A stretch of 64,000 nt of DNA from Calliopum simillimum (Eukaryota > Arthropoda > Insecta > Diptera > Lauxaniidae), in contig OX638372.1 of the NCBI GenBank assembly GCA_951812925.1, positions 72,185,407 through 72,249,406 of the forward strand, in the 5' to 3' direction. This document shows, in pieces, positions 56,240 to 64,000 of the stretch. Every line of letters starts with the position of its first letter. The first letter of the stretch is position 1. The notes beneath the pieces are model-generated. The model did not search any database, was not told the origin of the DNA, and saw only the letters and a program-made list of their open reading frames with translations. Position numbers and translations under genes: made by a program.

Positions 56240-57600
56240 TCATCTTTAACTTGAAGAAAATTTTCTTCTAAATTTATTACAGCTTTAAATGGTTTGAGAA
56301 TATTTTGGCATAAGAGAGCATCAAAAGTTTTGTTTTGGAACTTCGTGATTTTCCAAGACATGCGATTTTTTTCCTTTAATTCTTAAGGTAAAGGAGTAAT
56401 TACTTCTTCGCAAATTGAAGTTTACCCGCTGAGAGTGGTAAACTCAGATTTGTCTTTTATTTTAATTCTATCATAGTAGGTTAATTCATTTTCATCTAAT
56501 AAAGAAATTGTTGATCTGGTATCAACTAAACATTTAAGTATTGTCCCATTTATTGTTAAATTTATTATCGGTAGGTATGATCCTGGGCTGTTAACTGAAA
56601 ATTTTCGGGTTGAGGTTCGTTTTGAATGTGGTGAACGTCCATTGGTTCTTGCCTATTCTGTCGGGAATTGCCTGAGTTCTTATGTGAATTATGTGTCTGT
56701 CTGCTGGGGTTTTGATTAGAAGAGTATTGTCCTCTTCGTTGAAAACTGTTATTACCCTTATACTGTTGATGGTTGTTGTTCACTTGTTGGGCCTTATATT
56801 GGACATTTTTATTAAAGCTTTGATTCTGTTGACTCCTTACATTAACATTTGAGTTAAAGCTATTATTGCTTTTATTTACATTTTGCAAACTTTTTTTGTT
56901 CTTTATAGTGATGAGCAAAATTAGTCTTGGTCTTGCGTCTTGTTCTTGGTCTTGCTAATTTTGCGAGACCAAGACCAAGATGCTGATATTTTTGAAAGAC
57001 CAAGACTAAGACTGCTATGGTCTTGGTCTTGGTCTTGCTCACGATAATTATCAAGACCAAGACTGCTTTTCAGTCTTGCTAATTTATAATTAAAAGTTGT
57101 TTCACGCCCGTTTTGAAGATAAAATCATCTCTCGATTTGAATTTTGGCATCTTAAAAACCCAACTGCTTTGGAAAAATATGGTTTTGAATACTCAATATC
57201 TCTGAAAATTTTTTCAAGACCAAGACCAAGACCGAGACCAAGACTTAATGAGCAAGATCAAGACCAAGACCAAGACTTAATATCAAAACCAAGACCAAGA
57301 CTCAATGTGCAAGAACAAGACCAAGACCAAGACTGCTATGGTCTTGCTCTTGGTCTTGGTTTGCTCATCACTAGTTCTTTATACACAGAGTTATTTAATT
57401 TGTTTAAATTGCCGTAATCTTGTCCAACCAAATCACTGACAATGTTTCTGATCTCTGTCAGATTACATTTCTTCATGATTGTGTAGGCCAAGGGTCCAGC
57501 TACAAATTTTTTAACCTTTTAGACGATCATAGCACTGAATATTTCTAGCATAACTTGGCTATTTTCTTCCTATGCTACATATTCGGTGGTATACTCTACC
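56240..57600 (-). pseudogene. Gypsy Gag and aspartic protease
   Basis: 57382-57600 reads KKFVAGPLAYTIMKKCNLTE of Gag; after a hAT-like insertion the Gag tail is Asn/Gln-rich (56565-56918: NNNHQQYKGNNSFQRRGQY). The protease active site reads CLVDTRSTISLL at about 56500-56530, where DTG would be expected, so Gly is replaced by Arg. No CCHC knuckle was seen. Confidence 0.65.
56907..57373. mobile_element. hAT-like MITE built from an AAGACC minisatellite
   Basis: 467 bp, ends TAGTGATGAGCAAA in inverse, flanked by the perfect 8-bp duplication GTTCTTTA (56899-56906, 57374-57381). Both arms consist of CAAGAC/GGTCTTG hexamer runs in inverted orientation. The Arg-Pro and Asp-Gln repeat ORFs here are by-products. 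Confidence 0.88.
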
Positions 57601-57606
57601 AATCTT

Positions 57607-58505
57607 CTTATACCCCGTTTACACCGGAGATTTACGGCTATTTCGAGATTTAGCTCTATATCTTGCCATATATCTCGTGATTTACCATACAAAAAAATAT
57701 ATCTACTTCCAACGTGATTTATTTTATATCTCCTCATATTACTCGGCAGGGCTAACTTTTTTTCTTATTTTCAAGCATGTGGCACCTCAAAGCTTTGATA
57801 ATTTGAAGTTTTGTTGATATTTATTTGTCATTTAATTGTTTACTTTCGTCAGAGAAGCAAAGAAACGCGTAAGTTTTGTATTTATTATCAAAAACTCTTT
57901 TATTATTGTTTTCTGCTTAGCTACACAAATGGAAATGGATAGGACAAGTGTCCTCAAGAAAACACACAGCAAAGTTTGCCGCCACTCGTATACCCAAGCA
58001 AATGTCTTTGTATGGACATCGTCAAGTTTTGGCTATAGTGGGCGCAAATGATGGTGGTGCTCTTCGTTTGGAATAAAAGTATATCTTAGTTTTCATATTT
58101 AGTATGAATTTTTTATTATGTAAGATTTTTACGGAATAAACCATGTCATTGAGATTGTATTAACAAATGTTATACGAATTACTATGATTTTTTCATACTC
58201 ATAGCGTTTAATCCTTTTATATTAGTTCCTGTAGTCCTTCTGAATGATTCCAACTTAGATTTTGGGTACTTAGCAAATGTTTAAATGCATCTCAAAGATG
58301 CAGTGTTTTACCACATGAATCAGGATTCCACAAAGTTTTTATATTTCGTTGTGAGCAAATATGTAAATAAAAACAAATGTCACACACCAATTGACATTTA
58401 ACTGTCAAAACTAAATCTCTTTCGGCCAGTGTAAACAGGTAGGATTTAGCAACGAGATTTATTCATATCTTCATAGCTAAATCTTTGGTGTAAACATAGT
58501 ATAAG
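57607..58505. mobile_element. Non-autonomous TIR element
   Basis: About 900 bp; inverted ends CTTATAC(C/T)..GTTTACACC..AGATTTA. Subterminal repeats of GAGATTTA/TAAATCTC. Nothing coding. It abuts the gypsy Gag remnant. Confidence 0.7.
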
Positions 58506-58625
58506 GGCTGTCCATAAATTAAGTCACACGAATTTCACGAGAGGCCCCTCTGTCACAGTTTGTCACAAATTTTTGAACCCGCTCCCTCCCCTAAAAGTGT
58601 GACGTAATTTATGGACAGCCCCTTA
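58505..58625. mobile_element. Small MITE
   Basis: About 120 bp; inverted ends GGGCTGTCCATAAATTA(A/C)GTC, right end followed by TTAA. Non-coding. Confidence 0.75.
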
Positions 58626-58924
58626 AAATAGTTGAGCGGGTTGTAAAAAAAAAAAATAGTTATTGATATATTATTGAACTGTTTCAACGGGAGCAGTGGA
58701 AATCATATAAAAATATTTGCATAAATTCACCAAAAAAAGAAGAAACGATCATCAACTTCCCTTATTTTTCTCAATACTTTTTCGAATATGATTGTTCGTT
58801 TTTTGTGTTTTGCACTGAATTCTGCTATATTTTGCAGCTTGAGTGTCAAAATCTTGCATTTTTAGCAGTATCAAAAGAAATTGGTTTTAAAGCATCAACT
58901 TTGTTGTTGATGCGCTAGTTGCCG
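58626..58924. other. Intergenic, no gene seen
   Basis: Nothing recognised. Confidence 0.4.
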
Positions 58925-59856
58925 ATTACACTATGCAACAGCCAAATCTCCCAGTGAATGCCACTATCCATTTCATATGTAAAATGGGCTGCTGATTCCG
59001 AAAATCGAATTAGTTTTTTTTTTATTTCGTGTCGTTTTCGAGATATCGGTCATTTTCGGTTTTCGGACCAAAAAAAAAAAAGATAGTTCCATTTAAATAC
59101 AAATATCTCAAGAACCAAAGTTTGTATTCAAACGTTTTATATGTCATATTAAAGGTAATTAAATTACCTACAAATAATATTCACATCACTTTTTGGTTGG
59201 TTTGTTAGTTTCGGCGAAATAAATTGATTTCTAAAAAAACAATTTTTTTTTTCGAAAAAATTAACAAAAAATCAAAATCAACTGCAGATTTATACAAGAA
59301 GAAATAACTTTTTTATAATTTTTTTTTGTTTTTGTATCATAGACTATATATTTGTGAAGAAAATAAGATACCATTTAAAAAAATCGATGGGAAAATGCAA
59401 AAGTTGTATACAATTCATTGATAAATTACTAAAATGCGTTTTTGCCTATTTTTTTCGGTATTTTTTAGTAAACTGTCGATAATTTGAAACTTTTTGTAAA
59501 ACACATGACAAAATCAAAAAAATTCTTAAAGTTAGCGTTAAAACAAAATACTCGTGTCTCGTCGTTTTTCTCCAGCACGTCAGATTTTTTTTAATCGATT
59601 TTCGAAGGTTTTTAATCCACTGTACATGAAAAAAACAAAAATAACGCATTCTAACTATATGATCCTTACATTTGAGGTGTATCATGTGTTCAGTAAACTT
59701 ATGCAGGATATTACGAGGAATATTTTTGTAGATAATTTTAACCCGAACGAAATAATGCGATTTTCGGAATCAGCAGCCCATTTTACATATAAAGTGAACA
59801 ATGGCATTCCCTGAGGAAAAAATTTTTACTCATTAGTTGCATAGTGTTATATGCGT
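58925..59856. mobile_element. Non-autonomous element with long TIRs
   Basis: Ends near ACACTATGCAAC in inverse; arms share GGAATGCCA-like sequence and TATGTAAAATGGGCTGCTGA then TTCCGAAAATCG. The interior is AT-rich and non-coding. Confidence 0.72.
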
Positions 59857-59989
59857 ATCGATTACTTGTTGGCTGCGTTCAGGAATGCTATGCATTGTCA
59901 ACATTTTGTAGTTCTGTGTTTAAGTTGCTTTGCAACTGACGTTTAGGAAGTCGCCCTATCTGACTTAGTTTTCCCGTTAAATATTTCAA

Positions 59990-60890
59990 TGTGCATACAC
60001 CCAGCCAGCCAAACGGACATGATTATATCAACTCAAGTTTATTCTTGAATATTGATGTGGTCCCCTTCAAAGTAATTGCCATCGACTGCCACGCACTTAT
60101 GCCAGCGCTTGATCCAGCTCTCACAACATTTTTGATACTCAATTTTCGGTATGCCCATCAGTGCCGTTTTCGATTTTTGTATTATTTCCGATCGGCTGCT
60201 AAAACGCGTTCCGCGTAGTGGTTTTTTCCGTCGATCGAACAAAAAAAAGTCACAGGGAGCTAAATCTGGCGAATTTGATGGCTGCGGAATTGTATTAGTT
60301 GAGTTTTTGGTGAGAAACTCACGGATAATGATGGCATTGTGCGACAGTGCATTGTTGACGGTCTGCTTTTCTGGCGAAAATTCGTTGTGTACAATACCGT
60401 TGTAATCCATGAAAACCGTGAGAATTACCTTCTTTTTCGACTGAAAACGACGTGGTTTTTTCGGCCTTGGCCCATCGGGGAGTCGGCATCATCTCGCCTG
60501 ATGTCTGGATTGAGTGTCGTACTCGTAAGCCCACGTCTCGTCACCAGTACTGATTTTGGCATTGAATCCATTTTTAACACAAAATTTAATACACACACGT
60601 TGTTGCAAAATTAAATCCATTGCAAAAATCGAAATTCGCAAAAAAAAAAAAACAGATACATTCAAAGTTGCGTTACATTTACAATTGCCAAGCTAGGAAG
60701 CTGAAATTCGCAGGGAATATTGTTAAAAAATTGTAATCGGACAGCAGGGGGCGCCACACGGTGATGATTCCGGGAACTTTTTGATCAAGGTAGTATACAT
60801 ATAATTTTCCATACCTGCCCTGTCACGCCTTCTTCTCTACGTTACATACGTAAGAACAATGTGAATATACTCTGGGTGTAGGTAATAACT
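59990..60890 (-). mobile_element. Helentron-like fragment split by a mariner
   Basis: 59996-60037 (CAGCCAGCCAAACGGACATG ... ATATCAACTCA) and 60790-60890 (TACATATAATTTTCCATACC ... TCTGGGTGTAGG) are adjacent in copy 2 (44200-44340). The mariner between them interrupts the repeat, giving relative ages. Confidence 0.75.
60038..60789 (-). mobile_element. Mariner-like element, internally deleted
   Basis: Minus-strand frames: 60039-60410 has MDYNGIVHNEFSPEKQTVNN and NSPDLAPCDFFLFDRRKKPL, then WIKRWHKCVAVDGNYFEGDH, the mariner C-terminal half. Upstream, GDETWAYEYDTQSRHQ-like sequence (first Asp) is read in other frames at 60490-60560. One end is TTGATCAAAAAGTTCCCGG. The N-terminal HTH is missing. 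Confidence 0.82.
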
Positions 60891-61367
60891 ACTTAAGGAA
60901 AAGGATATTAGTATACACCCTTTGTGTATAAAGTATTTTATAACTTGATTAGCAAAATTCAAAAATTGCAAATTAAACCAAAAAGCAACCTTTGATTTTG
61001 GTCAGCATTATGCAATTCTCGTTCTAGCCAAGAACATAATATTGCATCTCTTAGTGCAATATTTGGACGTATGTCGTCAGGTTCATCATACATGGTTCCC
61101 CCGGTCCTGACTTTTTTCTAAATTGGATGTGCTAAGATGGTAGCGAGTTCCTCTCTTCACAGCTTATTTATTATGTAACAATTAATCAATTATAAAATAA
61201 TCACAAGTAAACCAAATTATTTTAGAATAAATTTTAACAATCCTTGAATTTTATATGGATAACACTTTCTAAAACACAAGAATATTGCTTTTATATTTCA
61301 CAATTTCATTTAAATAAATATCATTTAAATAAGTTAATATTAATTTGAATATTTTTAAATATTAAAG
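60891..61367. other. Intergenic, no gene seen
   Basis: AT-rich; nothing recognised. Confidence 0.4.
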
Positions 61368-61562
61368 TTAATAATTAGTGTTAACAGATTCGTCAAAAGG
61401 GCCCATCCTTTCTCCATAGTCGTGTAAATCTTCATCAATAATTTCATCAGAGTCATCTGTGACATCTTTTGTGTCAGGACAAAAACTACAACGGCTTTCA
61501 TTAACTCCGTAATTTATACAAGTAGATCCTACGCATTCACAACATCCATCATGAAACCATCT
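61368..61562 (-). CDS. Possible terminal exon with second half of a PHD finger
   Basis: Preceded on the minus strand by a 12-bp T run and CAG at 61563, a good acceptor. The frame reads WFHDGCCECVGSTCINYGVN then SRCSFC, the H-x-x-C ... C-x-x-C half of a C4HC3 PHD finger. An acidic tail (DDSDEIIDEDLHDYGER) and a TAA follow. The first half would be in an upstream exon that I did not find in 61563-64000. It could be a host gene or a transposon-borne PHD. Confidence 0.4.
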   Translation of the reverse strand, partial: RWFHDGCCECVGSTCINYGVNESRCSFCPDTKDVTDDSDEIIDEDLHDYGERMGPFDESVNTNY

Positions 61563-61719
61563 GAAAAAAAAAAAAAAATAGTTTGACAATGACGTAAATA
61601 ATAAAAAAAAAATTTATTTCAATTCAAAAGCAACAAATGTACGAACTGCACGCAGGAAAAAATTTAAATCAAATTTTCTTGAACTCAAAAAAACACAGTG
61701 TAAAATTACTCTTGAGCAC

Positions 61720-61810
61720 TTACTGAATATGTAGTATTTTGAAAATTTTACTTGTACAGGAGGTGCACGCCCTCTTGATCTTGATTGATAAGTTGTCACA
61801 CACATTTTTC
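61720..61810 (-). repeat. Short Helentron-like unit fragment
   Basis: Contains ATGTAGTATTTTGAAAATTTT and GGAGGTGCACGCCCTCTTG, as at the end of copy 2 (43565-43625). About 90 bp only. Confidence 0.55.
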
Positions 61811-62139
61811 ATTCGTCGGATTTTAGCGTTTGTAGCGAACGAATTTTATCCGACTCTGCAGCCATGCTTCTTCGTTTTCACATTCGCTTGATTTTGACAT
61901 TTGAAGTGTGGTTGTGTTTGCGTTTTTACATAGGCAAACTAACACATTCGTTAACCATGCTATGAAAAATTTAGTCGAGTCGGTTCGTTGACGAGTCGGC
62001 AAAATTTTGAACGGTGCTAGAGCCCTTAGTTTAGATTGAATAAAGAATTTTTTGTTTTTATTCCATTCCTCTGACATTGAAATTAGCTTGTGCTCTACGC
62101 TTTTTCGCTGACGGCTCCTATCAAAATTGTGTTGGAAAT
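61811..62139. other. Unassigned sequence upstream of Harbinger fragment
   Basis: An antisense ORF (61823-62308) exists but overlaps the Harbinger nuclease on the opposite strand and shows no domain. Confidence 0.35.
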
Positions 62140-62515
62140 GACTTTGAGTTGGGCTTTGCTCAAACAACGGTTTCAGCAGTTTTAAAAGAAATTTCAAAAA
62201 TATTTGAGCGCCACTTGCCCCGAGTAACATGGAAATGACAGAAGACGAGAAGCAAGAGGCAAGAAATTTTTTTTTTTTTTTAAGAAAATCTGTATTTCCT
62301 GGATTCATTGGATGTTTTGATGGAACTCATATTGGCATCGTTGCATCGGTTGAGTTGAAGCATCAATATTAAAACAGAAAAGGCTTTTACAGCCTAAATG
62401 CAATGATTGTATGTGGAATCTGCAAAAAGTCTATAAGTATTCCCTAATTTTTTTATAATGCAGGTTTGTGATCACAATATGGTGATAAGAAAAGTTGATG
62501 GTAGATTTTCAAACT
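62140..62515 (+). pseudogene. Harbinger (HARBI1-like) nuclease fragment
   Basis: Across + frames: EMTEDEKQEARNFF-like sequence, then KSVFPGFIGCFDGTHIGIVA (first catalytic Asp in CFDGTH), NRKGFYSLNAMI. A 58-bp GT-AG intron (62409 to 62463) would join MI to VCDHNMVIRKVDGRF, the next conserved block. It has stops (a TAA before NRKGF) and frame breaks, and the rest of the DDE domain is missing. Confidence 0.78.
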
Positions 62516-63020
62516 AATAAACATGGATTTAATTTAAACAAACATCAATTTTTTATATGAAAGATTTCCCCAGTTTCCTGTTGGTTATTTCTGAATTTGT
62601 GACTTGGTAACCTTGATTCTAGATATTTCAAACTTCAAGATTGACATTTTAGCTTCAAATTCTGAATTGGTAGCCTTGGCGTTTGGCGAATCGAATATTC
62701 GTGAACCAAGAATGATAAAAGAAAGATTGCGACATCAGGCTCATGAAATTTGATTTGTTCTTCACTGACGTCATCTTAAACGCGTTCCTATTGGTTGAAA
62801 TTTTGAGCAGCTAAAACTATAAAATTATGTGAAGAGCACAACAGTGGAACAAATTGATTTATATCTGTACACTATTTGATAGTACGTACAGGGGCCCTAT
62901 TCTCTAACTTGCTATCTCCTATTCTCCATCGCCAAAACTCTAAAAATTCGAATTTGGAGATTGTAAGCTAAATTCCGATTCTCGTTGCTAGCAATCTCTA
63001 AATTTGTAGCTTATTTTTAG
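62516..63020. other. Intergenic, no gene seen
   Basis: AT-rich. A GGGGCCCTATTCTC stretch at 62891 may start another element that runs off the window. Confidence 0.35.
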
Positions 63021-63022
63021 AG

Positions 63023-63103
63023 ATTCAATGCGCCATCTAGTTTTCAATTTCAAATTTTTTTCGACTCTAGCGTAAAAAATATGTGTTAAAATTTTACTGA
63101 AAA
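63023..63103. repeat. Direct repeat, copy 1
   Basis: TCAATGCGCCATCTAGTTTT ... TTCGACTCTAGCGTAAAAAA; repeated at 63847-63920. The two copies enclose both SINE-like modules and may be LTR-like or two copies of one repeat. Confidence 0.7.
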
Positions 63104-63144
63104 ATAATTTTAATTAAACAATATGCTATTGAAATAAATGTACT

Positions 63145-63240
63145 ATAGTAGCACAGTGGTTAGAGCATCGCCAAAAAACAACAAGGTCTCAAGTTCGACA
63201 CCGCAACATAAAATTTTTTTTTATATTTTTACTATGTGTA
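63145..63240 (+). repeat. tRNA-derived SINE-like module
   Basis: A box TAGCACAGTGGTTAGAGC (63149-63166) and B box AAGTTCGACACCG (63191-63203), 30 bp apart, but no acceptor stem or convincing clover leaf. Followed by an A/T-rich tail. Reads as a tRNA-derived SINE rather than a tRNA gene. Confidence 0.65.
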
Positions 63241-63724
63241 ATCAGTAAAAAATACTGGGATTTTCCATAAATTTTTACGGTTTAGTTTGTCCGTGTGAGA
63301 AGTTCAACAAATATTTCGGCCGATACATCGAAGGATTAGACACCTGTCGCTGTCTTCTCATTTTTTCTGAAAGCCTTTCTCGATTCGATCTTTATAAGAT
63401 AAGATTCCATGTCATAAATGAATTCATATACGTTTGTTGTACTTTACGAATAAAATGTTAGTTTAAGCACAAAACTACAATATAATACAAAAACGCTTTA
63501 TTAACCTTGTGGAATAGCCTTTGTAGGAATTCATAAAATAAAATGTACTACCTGGGAGTGGCGGGTGCAACATTTGTAAGCATTGTTGTTTGACGTTATA
63601 TTCCTTAGCTAAAAAATTTCTAAAACTTTCACAAAGATAAGGAATGCAATACATAATAGCGGGAAAAAATAAACTTAAACATATTTCATGAATATTTGTA
63701 TTAAAAAAAAAAAACTTCACAAAT

Positions 63725-63805
63725 AATTATCTTGCCCGCTGTGAGATTCGAACCTTGAACATTTAGCTTGAAAAACAAAAATACAACCACTAGGCTATTC
63801 CATTT
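63725..63805 (-). repeat. tRNA-derived SINE-like module, opposite strand
   Basis: Minus strand: A box TAGCCTAGTGGTTG (63784-63797), B box GGTTCGAATCTC (63743-63754), then CAGCGGGCAAG. Convergent with the module at 63145. Confidence 0.68.
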
Positions 63806-63846
63806 ATTTTTTATAATGAAATATAAATGTATTATATTCAAATGAT

Positions 63847-63920
63847 TCAATGCGCCATCTAATTTTCAATTTCAAATTTTTTCGACTCTAGCGTAAAAAA
63901 TTTGTATTAAAATTTTAGCT
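63847..63920. repeat. Direct repeat, copy 2
   Basis: Matches 63023-63103 with a few substitutions; runs on toward the window end. Confidence 0.7.
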
Positions 63921-64000
63921 GAGTTTTCTCCAAAAGTGTTTATTTTTTTATTCTCTAAAACTCGTATGCCAAAAATTTGAAGTAAACAATCTAATTTTTG

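Larger units (their letters stand above)
49950..57605 (-). mobile_element. Gypsy/Ty3-type retrotransposon, broken by nested insertions
   Basis: Minus-strand pieces lie in the order expected for gypsy: Gag (56565-56918 and 57382-57600), aspartic protease (56240-56540), protease-RT junction (55122-55331), integrase core (53845-54117), integrase middle (53531-53730) and integrase end (52558-52759, then about 49960-50044). RT and RNase H are largely gone. At least five other elements are inserted. No LTR was identified at either end. Confidence 0.78.

Noticed and set aside
57097..57417. ORF with Arg-Pro and Asp-Gln repeats
   Set aside because: It is a translation of the AAGACC minisatellite in the hAT-like MITE.
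61823..62308. 161-residue ORF on the minus strand
   Set aside because: Overlaps the Harbinger nuclease on the opposite strand, is low-complexity in part and shows no domain.
63145..63210. tRNA gene
   Set aside because: A and B boxes are present but there is no acceptor stem or proper anticodon arm; called a SINE-like module instead.

Overview
This is a window of an AT-rich, transposon-packed insect nuclear genome. A higher fly (Diptera) is the best guess: the introns are GT-AG and the mobile elements are copia, BEL/Pao, gypsy, mariner, Tc1, hAT, Harbinger, jockey/RTE-type LINEs and Helitron/Helentron-like repeats with internal tandem arrays. I cannot name the species.

One host gene is clear: the 3' part of paraplegin (SPG7-type mitochondrial m-AAA protease) on the + strand. 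I read six exons, 2711-2844, 2902-3438, 12834-13104, 25616-25938, 25992-26183 and 38576-38725. Their phases join into one open frame of 534 codons plus stop. It covers the second membrane segment, the AAA+ ATPase (Walker A, pore loop, Walker B, SRH) and the HESGH zinc protease. The 5' exons lie upstream of the window. Two introns are tiny (57 and 53 bp). Three are huge (about 9.4, 12.5 and 12.4 kb) and almost entirely built from transposons. A second, weaker host-like candidate is a minus-strand terminal exon with half a PHD finger near 61.4-61.6 kb.

Layout: 1-2.7 kb, an interrupted LINE and a Helentron-like repeat. 3.5-9.1 kb, a decayed BEL element with both LTRs and a 5-bp duplication. 9.4-12 kb, two irritans-like mariner remnants and a MITE. 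13.3-14.5 kb, a mariner whose 3' end is replaced by an inverted copy of its 5' end, with a MITE inside. 14.8-17.3 kb, a foldback composite. 18.1-18.9 kb, a Harbinger remnant. 19.2-25.6 kb, a copia element with LTRs, duplication and initiator-tRNA primer site, split by a 1.6-kb insertion of tandem 540-bp units. 26.9-38.4 kb, foldbacks, a 3.6-kb element with 460-bp inverted repeats and an unrecognised protein, Tc1/mariner nests and three dead LINE fragments. 39.3-46.7 kb, a gutted LTR element holding a three-deep nest of DNA transposons. 49.9-57.6 kb, a gypsy element broken by at least five insertions. 57.6-64 kb, TIR elements, MITEs, a Helentron fragment split by a mariner, a Harbinger nuclease fragment and two tRNA-derived SINE-like modules.

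The most unusual signal is the insertion at 21972-23581. Each 540-bp unit carries a tRNA-like pol III promoter (A and B boxes) followed on the same strand by a hammerhead-ribozyme-like core. Two units are in tandem, with a truncated third and an inverted partial copy, all flanked by a 13-bp target duplication. This resembles Penelope-like or retrozyme organisation and is the best candidate here for an undescribed system.
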